DNA of 64,000 nt from assembly GCF_019090165.1 (NCBI RefSeq), contig NZ_JAHRIB010000023.1:1-64000 (forward strand). Direction: 5' to 3'. The notes below the pieces were generated by a model that saw only the letters and a list, made by a program, of their open reading frames with translations, had not been told where the DNA came from and made no database searches. This stretch comes from Streptomyces sp. BV286. Its GTDB lineage: Bacteria; Actinomycetota; Actinomycetes; Streptomycetales; Streptomycetaceae. The position numbers and the translations under genes were made by a program. Positions 15,999 to 24,861 of this stretch are shown here, piece after piece; the stretch's first letter is position 1; each line of letters opens with the position of its first letter.

Positions 15999-18421
15999 GC
16001 GAGCCGGATACGGGACGCCAGGCGCGGCGGGCGCCCGGTCCCCTGCTGCTCGGGGTGCGCCACCACGGGCCGGGCTCGGCGCGGGCCGTCCGTGCGGCAC
16101 TCGACGAGGCGAGCCCGCGCGCGGTGCTCCTCGAAGGGCCGCCGGAGGCGGACGCGTTGATCGCGCTCGCCGCCGACGAGGACATGCGGCCGCCCGTCGC
16201 CCTCCTCGCGCACGTCGTGGACGAGCCGGGTCGGTCGGCGTTCTGGCCGCTCGCCGAGTTCTCACCGGAGTGGGTGGCGATCCGCTGGGCCCTGGAGCAC
16301 GAGGTGCCGGCCCGCTTCATCGACCTTCCCGCCACGCACACGCTGGCATGGGGAGGCGAGGAGGAGAAAGAGAAGGAGGCGACGAGGGAAGGAGAGGAGG
16401 AGAGCGGCGAGGAGAGCGACGAGGAGGGGCCGCCGGACGGACCTCGTCCGCAAGCCGCGGAAGCCGTGCGGATCGACCCGCTCGCCGTGCTCGCCGAGAC
16501 CGCCGGGTACGACGACGCCGAGCGGTGGTGGGAGGACGTGATCGAGCACCGGGGGGCGCGGGGAGGCGACGCGTTCGCACCGTTCGAGGTGCTCGCCGAG
16601 GCCATGGGGGCGCTGCGGGAGGTCTACGGGGCGGGAGGACACGAGCGGGATCTCGTGCGCGAGGCCCACATGCGCCTTCAGATGCGGGCGGCACAGCGGG
16701 AGTTCGGGGACGACGTGGCCGTGGTGTGCGGTGCCTGGCACGTGCCCGCCCTGCGACAGCGGACGAGTGTCGCCGCCGACCGGGCCCTGCTCAGAGGGCT
16801 CCCCAAGGTGAAGACCGACATGACGTGGGTGCCCTGGACGCACCGGCGGCTCTCACGGGTGAGCGGTTACGGCGCGGGCATCGACTCGCCCGGCTGGTAC
16901 GGGCACCTGTTCGCCGCGGCCGACCGCCCCATAGAGCGCTGGATGACGAAGGTGGCGGGGCTGCTGAGGGACGAGGACCGGCTGGTCTCGTCCGCGCACG
17001 TCATCGAGGCGGTGCGGCTCGCCGACACGCTCGCCGCGATGAGGGGCCGCCCCCTGCCCGGCCTCACCGAGACCACCGACGCCGTACGGGCCGTGATGTG
17101 CGAGGGCTCGGACGTACCGCTCGCACTCGTGCACGACCGGCTCGTGGTCGGCGACGTACTGGGCGAGGTCCCCGCGGCGGCACCCGCGGTCCCGCTGCAG
17201 CGCGACCTCGCCCGGCTCCAGCGACGGCTGCGGCTGAAACCGGAGGCGCAGCAGCGGGAGTTGGAGCTCGACCTGCGCAAGGAAACCGACGGCGGGCGCA
17301 GCAGGCTGCTGCACCGGCTGCGACTCCTGGGCGTCGGGTGGGGAGAAGCCGTCGCGTCACGCGGCAGCACCGGCACCTTCAGGGAGACCTGGCGACTGCA
17401 CTGGGAGCCGGAGCTCGCGGTGCGCGTGGCCGAGGCAGGGGTGTGGGGGACGACCGTGGTCGCCGCCGCGACCGCGAAGGCCGAGGCGGACGCCGTCGGC
17501 GCCCGTTCCCTGGCCGACGTCACGGGCCTCGCCGAGCGCTGCCTCCTCGCCGAACTCCCGGACGCCCTCCCTGTGGTGATGCGGATCCTCGCCGACCGCG
17601 CCGCTCTGGACGCCGACGTGGGCCACCTCGCCCAGGCGCTGCCCGCCCTCGTCCGCTCCCTCCGCTACGGCGACGTACGCGGCACGGGTACGCAGGCCCT
17701 GGCCGAGGTCGCCGCAGGGCTGGCGGAGCGCGTCTTCGTCGGGCTGCCTCCCGCATGCGCGGCTCTCGACCCGGAGGCCGCGGAGGAGATGCGGGGGCAT
17801 GTCGACGCGGTGCACGGCGCGGTGGGGCTGCTGGCCGAGGGCGGCGAGGACGACTCCCGGGCCGGCATCCGCGGCCGATGGCACGCCGTGCTGGGCACGC
17901 TGTGCGCGCGGGACACCGTGCCGGGCGTCGTCCGGGGACGGGCCGTCCGGCTGCTGCTCGACGATGGGGAGTTGGGGCAGGAGGAGGCGGCCCGGCTCAT
18001 GGGTCTGGTCCTGTCGCCGGGGACCGCACCCGCGGACGCGGCGGCATGGATCGAGGGGTTCGTCGGCGGGGGGTCCGGGGGCGGGATGCTGCTCGTGCAC
18101 GACGAGCGGCTGCTCTCGCTGGTCGACTCCTGGCTGACCGGGGTGCCGGGGGCCGCGTTCACCGACGTGCTGCCACTCCTGCGGCGCACCTTCTCGGCGT
18201 ACGAGCCCGGAGTGCGCCGCACCCTTGGCGAACTGGTCCGGCGGGGGCCGACACCGCGCGGTGGCCTCGCGGCCACCACCTCCGGGACACCCGGCTTCGC
18301 GCCCGCCCTCGACACGGACCGCGCCGACGCCGTACTGCCGGTGCTGCGTCTGCTGCTCGGCCTGGACGAGGCGGACGGCCGCGCCGCCGACGACAACGAC
18401 CTTGTGGGGGTGGGCCGGTGA
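15995..18421 (+). CDS. DUF5682 family protein (YehM-like) of the MoxR/vWA operon
   Basis: An 808-residue soluble protein with a conserved N-terminus (LLLGVRHHGPGSARAV) followed by a metal-ligand-like pattern (HHGPGS, and later CGAWHVPAL) that recalls TraB/ChaN-type folds; that similarity is only my impression. Residues about 120-150 form a run of Glu/Lys repeats. The second half is helical and Ala/Leu-rich. The GTG at 15995 overlaps the ATPase stop by 4 nt and has GGGAGG at 8-9 nt. Its own stop overlaps the vWA start by 4 nt. Fixed position between MoxR and vWA genes implies it belongs to the same complex; biochemical function unknown. Confidence 0.88.
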   Translation: MSEPDTGRQARRAPGPLLLGVRHHGPGSARAVRAALDEASPRAVLLEGPPEADALIALAADEDMRPPVALLAHVVDEPGRSAFWPLAEFSPEWVAIRWALEHEVPARFIDLPATHTLAWGGEEEKEKEATREGEEESGEESDEEGPPDGPRPQAAEAVRIDPLAVLAETAGYDDAERWWEDVIEHRGARGGDAFAPFEVLAEAMGALREVYGAGGHERDLVREAHMRLQMRAAQREFGDDVAVVCGAWHVPALRQRTSVAADRALLRGLPKVKTDMTWVPWTHRRLSRVSGYGAGIDSPGWYGHLFAAADRPIERWMTKVAGLLRDEDRLVSSAHVIEAVRLADTLAAMRGRPLPGLTETTDAVRAVMCEGSDVPLALVHDRLVVGDVLGEVPAAAPAVPLQRDLARLQRRLRLKPEAQQRELELDLRKETDGGRSRLLHRLRLLGVGWGEAVASRGSTGTFRETWRLHWEPELAVRVAEAGVWGTTVVAAATAKAEADAVGARSLADVTGLAERCLLAELPDALPVVMRILADRAALDADVGHLAQALPALVRSLRYGDVRGTGTQALAEVAAGLAERVFVGLPPACAALDPEAAEEMRGHVDAVHGAVGLLAEGGEDDSRAGIRGRWHAVLGTLCARDTVPGVVRGRAVRLLLDDGELGQEEAARLMGLVLSPGTAPADAAAWIEGFVGGGSGGGMLLVHDERLLSLVDSWLTGVPGAAFTDVLPLLRRTFSAYEPGVRRTLGELVRRGPTPRGGLAATTSGTPGFAPALDTDRADAVLPVLRLLLGLDEADGRAADDNDLVGVGR

Positions 18422-19677
18422 CCACGGGAACCGAGAGCACGGGAACCGAGAACACGGGAACCGAGAACACGGGAACGGCCGACCGGGTCGGCGCGTCCGG
18501 CCCGGCCGATGCCGTCGACGAACGGCTGCGGCGCTGGCGGCTCGTGCTCGGCGGGGACGACGCGGACGGCACCGGCCACACGCTCGCAGGACAGGACGCC
18601 GCGATGGATGGGGCGCTCGGCGCGCTGTACGGGAAGAAGGACGGGAAGGGAGGCAGGGCGCGGCCGGGACAGGACCGTTCGGCCGGGCTCGGGGCGTCCG
18701 CGCCGTCCGTCGCCCGGTGGCTCGGGGACATCCGGACGTACTTCCCGTCCTCCGTCGTCCAGGTCATGCAGCGGGACGCCATCGACCGCCTCGGCCTGTC
18801 CACCCTCCTGCTCGAACCGGAGATGCTGGAGGCCGTGGAGGCCGACGTGCACCTGGTCGGCACCCTGCTGTCGCTCAACAAGGCGATGCCCGAGACGACC
18901 AAGGAGACGGCACGGGCCGTCGTGCGCAAGGTGGTTCAGGACCTGGAGAAGCGGCTCGCGACACGCACCCGGGCCACCCTGACGGGCGCACTGGACCGCA
19001 GTGCTCGTATCAACCGGCCGCGCCACCACGACATCGACTGGAACCGCACCATCGCGGCCAACCTCAAGCACTACCTGCCCGAGTACCGCACGATCGTGCC
19101 CGAGCGGCTCATCGGCTACGGACGGGCCTCGCAGTCCGTGAAGAAGGAAGTCGTCCTGTGCATCGACCAGTCGGGCTCGATGGCGGCGTCGGTCGTGTAC
19201 GCGTCGGTGTTCGGCGCGGTCCTGGCCTCGATGCGGTCCATCGACACCCGGCTCGTCGTCTTCGACACGGCCGTGGTCGACCTCACCGACCAGCTCGACG
19301 ATCCGGTGGACGTCCTCTTCGGCACGCAGCTCGGCGGCGGCACGGACATCAACAGGGCGCTGGCCTACTGCCAGTCGCAGATCACCCGCCCCGCCGACAC
19401 CGTGGTCGTGCTCATCAGCGACCTCTACGAAGGAGGCATCAGGGACGAGATGCTGAAGCGGGTCGCCGCGATGAAGGCGTCGGGGGTGCAGTTCGTGACG
19501 CTGCTCGCGCTGTCCGACGAGGGGGCACCCGCCTACGACCGTGAACACGCGGCGGCCCTCGCGGGCCTGGGAGCACCGGCGTTCGCCTGCACGCCCGACC
19601 TCTTCCCGGAGGTGATGGCGGCGGCGATCGAGAAGCGCCCGCTGCCGATACCGGACACCGGGAGCCCCGGGCGGTAG
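18418..19677 (+). CDS. vWA-domain protein (YehP-like) partner of MoxR ATPase
   Basis: A 419-residue protein with a C-terminal von Willebrand A domain whose metal (MIDAS) motif is intact: DQSGSMAAS in the first loop, GGGTDINRA for the Thr loop and VLISDLYEGG for the Asp loop. Such domains bind Mg2+ and a protein ligand and work with MoxR ATPases. The N-terminus has a short tandem repeat (TGTES, TGTEN twice) encoded by 15-bp DNA repeats, then a Gly/Lys-rich linker near residue 70. The GTG at 18418 overlaps the DUF5682 stop by 4 nt. It is the last gene of the operon. Confidence 0.92.
   Translation: MTTGTESTGTENTGTENTGTADRVGASGPADAVDERLRRWRLVLGGDDADGTGHTLAGQDAAMDGALGALYGKKDGKGGRARPGQDRSAGLGASAPSVARWLGDIRTYFPSSVVQVMQRDAIDRLGLSTLLLEPEMLEAVEADVHLVGTLLSLNKAMPETTKETARAVVRKVVQDLEKRLATRTRATLTGALDRSARINRPRHHDIDWNRTIAANLKHYLPEYRTIVPERLIGYGRASQSVKKEVVLCIDQSGSMAASVVYASVFGAVLASMRSIDTRLVVFDTAVVDLTDQLDDPVDVLFGTQLGGGTDINRALAYCQSQITRPADTVVVLISDLYEGGIRDEMLKRVAAMKASGVQFVTLLALSDEGAPAYDREHAAALAGLGAPAFACTPDLFPEVMAAAIEKRPLPIPDTGSPGR
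18423..18478. repeat. 15-bp tandem repeats inside the vWA gene start
   Basis: The unit CACGGGAACCGAGAA (first copy ends in G) is repeated three times, with a partial fourth copy. It encodes the pentad TGTEN/TGTES. As 15 is a multiple of three, copy-number change keeps the frame and would only vary the flexible N-terminus. Confidence 0.8.
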
Positions 19678-19778
19678 AGGCGCGGGCGAGGGAAAAAGCG
19701 GACATGCGTATCCATCGGTAACGGGGGACTTGCGCAACCTCGGGAGTCCCGTGCGAGGATCGGCGGGCTTTCGGGGGC

Positions 19779-20813
19779 GTGCAGCGCGTTCGGCCGCGCC
19801 CCCAACTCGCCCCACGCACGCCGTTTCACCTCCGCACCATCACCCGCAGCAGCTCTTGGGAGGCTCTCCCCGCCTTGGCCCTGTCCGCCGCACTTCCCGG
19901 TGCCGCTCCGCGCGCGTCGCGTACGGCGGTGGGGCGGCGTGCGCTGCACGTGGCACTGCTGGTGGGCGGGTTGTTCGTGCTGGGGCTTCTCTGCGGGGAG
20001 CAGGCACGCGCTGCGGACGGAGGCGTCGCGCAGGGCTCGACGACGGTGGGGCTGCTCCGGTCGGCGGTCCCGGACTCCGAGCCTCCGCCTGTCACGTCCC
20101 CGACGGTCACGTCCCCGAACGCCGACGAGGTTCAGCGGGTCGTACGGCCGGTCACCGAGCGGGTCGTACAGCCGGTGGCCGAGCATGTGGTGCGGCCGGT
20201 CGAAGACCTCGTGGACCGCATGACCGGAGGCATCGCCGAGCAGCCCGCCCCGCCGCAGTGGTGGCCGCCCGTGCCTCCGCTGCCCACGGTGCCTGGTACT
20301 CCAGGAGTTCCGGGAGTTCCGGGAGCACCGGGGTTGCCGGAGTCGCCGGGGCTCCCCGGTCTGCCCGAGGCCCCGGGGCAGAACTCGCCGGCCGATTCGG
20401 CGCCGCGACAGCCGGGCGGGGCGGCGGAGAAGCACGAGAGGGTTGAGAGGAAGGCGCGGGGCGTGACGGGGTGGGCGTACGGACCGCGGCTCCTCAGTGG
20501 CTCCGTGGCGGCGGTCACCGTCACGGAGGTGCGTCTGGGTGCCGACGCCCGCGAGGTCCACGGCGCCCGCGATGCCTACGACACGCCGGCCCCGCAGACG
20601 CCCACGCACGGGCCGCCCGACGGAGACGCCACGCCCACGGACGCGCTGGGGCGCCACTGCGCGGCCGACAAGGGATCGTCGCGGCACGGTGACGCGCAGG
20701 TCGTCGGGTCGCACGAGAGGGTCAGGCCGTTGCTGGCGCCCGGTCCCACCGCGGACGTCACCGTGTCCGGGACCCGGGACCGGTTCCGGGACGTCCCGGC
20801 GTCTCCCGGCTGA
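19779..20813 (+). CDS. secreted or membrane-anchored protein with collagen-like segment
   Basis: Hypothetical protein of 344 residues. A basic lead and a hydrophobic segment (about 52-72, HVALLVGGLFVLGLL, then GEQARAADG) look like a signal sequence or anchor. Residues about 115-145 repeat VVRPVTERVV-like units. Residues about 167-195 form a Gly-X-Y run (PGTPGVPGVPGAPGLP) resembling collagen. The rest is disordered and charged. The GTG at 19779 is the earliest sensible start, but a later one is possible because the region before the hydrophobic segment is unconserved in character. It is alone, downstream of the vWA gene. No enzyme motif is visible. Confidence 0.65.
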   Translation: MQRVRPRPQLAPRTPFHLRTITRSSSWEALPALALSAALPGAAPRASRTAVGRRALHVALLVGGLFVLGLLCGEQARAADGGVAQGSTTVGLLRSAVPDSEPPPVTSPTVTSPNADEVQRVVRPVTERVVQPVAEHVVRPVEDLVDRMTGGIAEQPAPPQWWPPVPPLPTVPGTPGVPGVPGAPGLPESPGLPGLPEAPGQNSPADSAPRQPGGAAEKHERVERKARGVTGWAYGPRLLSGSVAAVTVTEVRLGADAREVHGARDAYDTPAPQTPTHGPPDGDATPTDALGRHCAADKGSSRHGDAQVVGSHERVRPLLAPGPTADVTVSGTRDRFRDVPASPG

Positions 20814-20816
20814 GGG

Positions 20817-21422
<606 letters not shown>

Positions 21423-21452
21423 GAACGGTCCCCATTGGGGTGGGGACCGTTC
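21423..21452 (+). terminator. perfect 12-bp hairpin upstream of sucC
   Basis: GAACGGTCCCCA pairs perfectly with TGGGGACCGTTC across the loop TTGGGG. It is the first of two strong hairpins in the sucC upstream region and may end transcription from the left. No T-run follows. Confidence 0.5.
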
Positions 21453-21488
21453 GCCCGAGGCCCCTCAGGTCACTGTCAGGGGCTGTTC

Positions 21489-21530
21489 AAGGGACCTCAC
21501 CAGGCAAACCCCAGCCTGGTGAGGTCCTTT
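21489..21530 (+). terminator. second hairpin upstream of sucC, 17-bp arms
   Basis: AAGGGACCTCACCAGGC pairs with GCCTGGTGAGGTCCTTT with a single non-Watson-Crick pair, loop AAACCCCA. It lies 36 nt after the first hairpin and about 205 nt before the sucC start. It could be a terminator for upstream transcripts or a leader structure, depending on where the sucC promoter lies. Confidence 0.5.
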
Positions 21531-21735
21531 ACACCGGCAATCTGTGACCGTAATCACCGCCCAGGTGTGATCTGCGATTTACGACCCCACGGTGAGCGGG
21601 GATAACCTGCGAGGCGGACATGCCGCGTGCCGGCCACCGTGCTCACGCCCTCCTTGTGACCGCGCAGTCACGTTGCCCTCGCGGCACGCCCACGCAGACA
21701 ACGAACCGCGAATTACCTGATAGGGACGGACGCGC

Positions 21736-22914
21736 GTGGACCTGTTCGAGTACCAGGCGAGGGACCTCTTCGCCAAGCACGGAGTACCGGTGCTGGCCGG
21801 TGAAGTCATCGACACGCCTGAGGCCGCGCGCGCCGCGACCGAGCGCCTCGGCGGCAAGTCCGTCGTCAAGGCCCAGGTGAAGGTCGGTGGCCGCGGCAAG
21901 GCCGGCGGCGTGAAGCTGGCGGCGGACGCGGACGAGGCCGTCGCCCGCGCGACGGACATCCTCGGGATGGACATCAAGGGCCACACGGTCCACAAGGTGA
22001 TGATCGCCGAGCTGTCTCCCGAGATCGAGGCGGAGTACTACGTCTCCTACCTCCTCGACCGCACGAACCGCACCTTCCTCGCCATGGCGTCCGTACAGGG
22101 CGGCATGGACATCGAGGAGGTCGCGGAGAAGACCCCCGAGGCCCTCGCGAAGGTCCCGGTCAACGCCGTCGAGGGCGTGAACATCGAGAAGGCCCGCGAG
22201 ATCGTGGCCCAGGCGAAGTTCCCGGCCGACGTGGCCGAGGGTGTCGCCGAGGCCATGGTGACCCTGTGGGACACCTTCGTCGCCGAGGACGCGCTCCTCG
22301 TCGAGGTCAACCCGCTGGTGAAGACCAAGGACGGCCGCATCCTGGCGCTGGACGGCAAGGTCTCCCTGGACGAGAACGCCGAGTTCCGCCAGGCGGACCA
22401 CGCGGCGCTCGAGGACAAGGACGCGGCCAACCCGCTCGAGGCCGCCGCCAAGGAGAAGAACCTCAACTACGTCAAGCTCGACGGTGAGGTCGGCATCATC
22501 GGCAACGGCGCGGGTCTCGTGATGAGCACCCTCGACGTCGTCGCGTACGCCGGCGAGAACCACGGCGGCGTGAAGCCGGCGAACTTCCTCGACATCGGCG
22601 GCGGTGCCTCCGCCGCGGTCATGGCGAACGGCCTGGAGATCATCCTCGGCGACCCGGACGTCAAGTCCGTGTTCGTCAACGTCTTCGGTGGCATCACCGC
22701 CTGTGACGAGGTCGCCAACGGCATCGTGCAGGCGCTGCAGCTGCTCGCGGACAAGGGCGAGGAAGTCACCAAGCCCCTCGTCGTCCGTCTCGACGGCAAC
22801 AACGCCGAGCTGGGTCGCAAGATCCTCTCCGACGCCAACCACCCGCTGGTGCAGCGCGTGGACACCATGGACGGCGCGGCCGACAAGGCCGCCGAGCTCG
22901 CGGCCGCGAAGTAA
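21736..22914 (+). CDS. sucC: succinyl-CoA synthetase (ADP-forming) beta subunit
   Basis: The 392-residue beta subunit of the TCA-cycle enzyme that converts succinyl-CoA, ADP and phosphate to succinate, CoA and ATP. It has the ATP-grasp fold from the N-terminus ([19 protein letters not shown]), the nucleotide-binding region [18 protein letters not shown], the grasp-domain ligand region VEVNPLV and the CoA-ligase domain loop [13 protein letters not shown]. The GTG start is preceded by AGGGACGGA. It is followed after 22 nt by sucD, the usual order. Confidence 0.97.
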   Translation: MDLFEYQARDLFAKHGVPVLAGEVIDTPEAARAATERLGGKSVVKAQVKVGGRGKAGGVKLAADADEAVARATDILGMDIKGHTVHKVMIAELSPEIEAEYYVSYLLDRTNRTFLAMASVQGGMDIEEVAEKTPEALAKVPVNAVEGVNIEKAREIVAQAKFPADVAEGVAEAMVTLWDTFVAEDALLVEVNPLVKTKDGRILALDGKVSLDENAEFRQADHAALEDKDAANPLEAAAKEKNLNYVKLDGEVGIIGNGAGLVMSTLDVVAYAGENHGGVKPANFLDIGGGASAAVMANGLEIILGDPDVKSVFVNVFGGITACDEVANGIVQALQLLADKGEEVTKPLVVRLDGNNAELGRKILSDANHPLVQRVDTMDGAADKAAELAAAK

Positions 22915-22936
22915 GGGACGAGGGAAAACCACAGCC

Positions 22937-23821
22937 ATGGCTATCTTCCTCAACAAGGACAGCAAGGTCATCGTCCAGGGCATGACCGGTGCCACGGGCA
23001 TGAAGCACACCAAGCTCATGCTCGCCGACGGCACGAACATCGTCGGCGGTGTGAACCCGCGCAAGGCCGGCACGTCGGTCGACTTCGACGGCACCGACAT
23101 CCCCGTCTTCGGCACGGTCGCCGAGGCCATCGAGAAGACGGGCGCCAACGTGTCCGTCCTCTTCGTGCCGCCGGCCTTCTCCAAGGCCGCGGTCGTCGAG
23201 GCCATCGACGCCGAGATCCCCCTCGCGGTCGTCATCACCGAGGGCATCGCCGTCCACGACTCCGCCGCCTTCTGGGCGTACGCGAAGTCGAAGGGCAACA
23301 AGACCCGCATCATCGGCCCGAACTGTCCCGGACTCATCACCCCGGGCCAGTCCAACGCCGGCATCATCCCGGGCGACATCACGAAGCCGGGCCGCATCGG
23401 CCTGGTCTCGAAGTCCGGCACGCTGACGTACCAGATGATGTACGAGCTCCGTGACATCGGCTTCTCGTCGGCCGTCGGCATCGGTGGCGACCCGGTCATC
23501 GGCACGACGCACATCGACGCGCTCGCCGCGTTCGAGGCCGACCCCGACACCGACCTGATCGTCATGATCGGTGAGATCGGCGGCGACGCCGAGGAGCGTG
23601 CGGCGGACTACATCGCGAAGAACGTGACCAAGCCGGTCGTCGGCTACGTCGCGGGCTTCACCGCGCCCGAGGGCAAGACCATGGGCCACGCCGGCGCCAT
23701 CGTGTCCGGCTCCTCCGGCACGGCTGCCGCGAAGAAGGAGGCCCTCGAGGCCGCCGGCGTCAAGGTCGGCAAGACGCCGACCGAGACGGCCAAGCTGGCG
23801 CGCGCCATCCTCGCCGGCTGA
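22937..23821 (+). CDS. sucD: succinyl-CoA synthetase alpha subunit
   Basis: The 294-residue alpha subunit, carrying the CoA-binding Rossmann domain ([17 protein letters not shown]) and the active-site histidine phosphorylated during catalysis, seen in [10 protein letters not shown] near residue 252. The motif [13 protein letters not shown] is characteristic. The ATG at 22937 follows AGGGAAAACCACAGCC. It forms a two-gene operon with sucC that ends at a 20-bp hairpin. Length and motifs are normal for the family. Confidence 0.97.
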   Translation: MAIFLNKDSKVIVQGMTGATGMKHTKLMLADGTNIVGGVNPRKAGTSVDFDGTDIPVFGTVAEAIEKTGANVSVLFVPPAFSKAAVVEAIDAEIPLAVVITEGIAVHDSAAFWAYAKSKGNKTRIIGPNCPGLITPGQSNAGIIPGDITKPGRIGLVSKSGTLTYQMMYELRDIGFSSAVGIGGDPVIGTTHIDALAAFEADPDTDLIVMIGEIGGDAEERAADYIAKNVTKPVVGYVAGFTAPEGKTMGHAGAIVSGSSGTAAAKKEALEAAGVKVGKTPTETAKLARAILAG

Positions 23822-23861
23822 ATCACCGGCTGATTGACCGGCTGAATCACTGGCCGACGTC

Positions 23862-23906
23862 CGCGGACGGGCCCGCACCCCCACCAGGGGTGCGGGCCCG
23901 TCCGCG
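23862..23906. terminator. bidirectional terminator after sucD
   Basis: Perfect 20-bp stem: CGCGGACGGGCCCGCACCCC with its complement, loop CACCA. It sits between convergent sucD and the sigma-like gene and can serve both strands. Between sucD and the hairpin, the 12-mer GGCTGAATCACC is repeated three times with small changes (about 23817-23852). Confidence 0.85.
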
Positions 23907-23918
23907 TGTCCGGCGCCC

Positions 23919-24764
23919 TCAGCGGAGCTGCGGCAGCAGCCTCTCCGGGCCCTTCCCCCACATCGCGCGGAGCCTGGCGCGCAGTTCGACGTCCTTCCCC
24001 GAGAGAGGGCCGGGGCCGGAGCGCGGCGGAACCCCGGGTACCGCCGAGGCCGGCGCCTGCGGGGCCTCGTAGTGGTCCGGGGCCGTACGGAGCGTGAACG
24101 CGGTGGAGCCGATGATCAGGACCGTGAAGGCGATGGCCGCGCGGGTCCACCGGCGGGCCCGGCGCTCACTGCCCGAGCGCACGACGACGGGCTTCGCGGC
24201 GGCACGCAGCCGCTCCGTGCCGCCGAGCTCCGTGAGCCGCCGCCGCAGTTCCTCCTGCTCCGCCAGTTCCGGGAGGCGCGCGGTGACGGTCGCGCGCGCG
24301 TACAGCAGCCGGTTCGCCGCCGCGGGCGTGCTCGCCTCGGTCTCCGCCGCGGTCTCCGGCAGCCCGATCCCGAGCCCGTCGTAGAGGAGAAGGGTGCGCC
24401 GGTACGCGGGCGGCAGGCTCAGCAGCACGGACAGCAGCCGGCGGTCGTCCAGGGCGACGGGCGGCGACTCGGGGGCACGGTGGCGAAGCCGTAGCCGGCG
24501 CCAGGGGGACATCGCGTACTCGTACGCCGCCGCACGCACCCAGCCGGCCGGATCCCGGTCCACCGCGACCTCGGGCCAGCGCTGCCACGCCAGCTGGAAG
24601 GCCCGCTCCACCGACTCCCGCGCCAGCTCACGCCGCCCGGTGAGCAGATACGCCTGCCGTACGAGGTCGGGGGCGGCGAACGCGTACAGGGCATCGAACG
24701 CCTGAGCGGGCGTCAGGGCCGGTGCCGTGGTGGAGGTCGGAGCAGGGGCAGCGGTCTTCGTCAC
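23919..24764 (-). CDS. ECF-like sigma factor domain protein with C-terminal membrane helix
   Basis: A 281-residue protein whose N-terminal half resembles SigE-type ECF sigma factors. A region-2-like segment (FDALYAFAAPDLVRQAYLLTGRRELARESVERAFQ at about 23-57) is followed by a region-4-like segment (LDDRRLLSVLLSLPPAYRRTLLLYDGLG) with helix-turn-helix character (GLPETAAETEASTPAAANRLL). Unusually, a basic patch and one hydrophobic helix follow (RAAIAFTVLIIGSTAFTL, about 210-228), with a short extracytoplasmic tail. Such an anchored form may be inactive for core binding or act as its own anchor. The GTG at 24764 starts the frame. It is divergent from the DUF6350 gene. Confidence 0.72.
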   Translation of the reverse strand: MTKTAAPAPTSTTAPALTPAQAFDALYAFAAPDLVRQAYLLTGRRELARESVERAFQLAWQRWPEVAVDRDPAGWVRAAAYEYAMSPWRRLRLRHRAPESPPVALDDRRLLSVLLSLPPAYRRTLLLYDGLGIGLPETAAETEASTPAAANRLLYARATVTARLPELAEQEELRRRLTELGGTERLRAAAKPVVVRSGSERRARRWTRAAIAFTVLIIGSTAFTLRTAPDHYEAPQAPASAVPGVPPRSGPGPLSGKDVELRARLRAMWGKGPERLLPQLR

Positions 24765-24861
24765 CGGGCGCCCCTTCGGACGTAAAAGTACATAAAACGT
24801 ATATTGAGCGACACATCCGAGCTTCGCCTGTTACGACGGGAAAGCGCGTGTCGTTGGGAGC

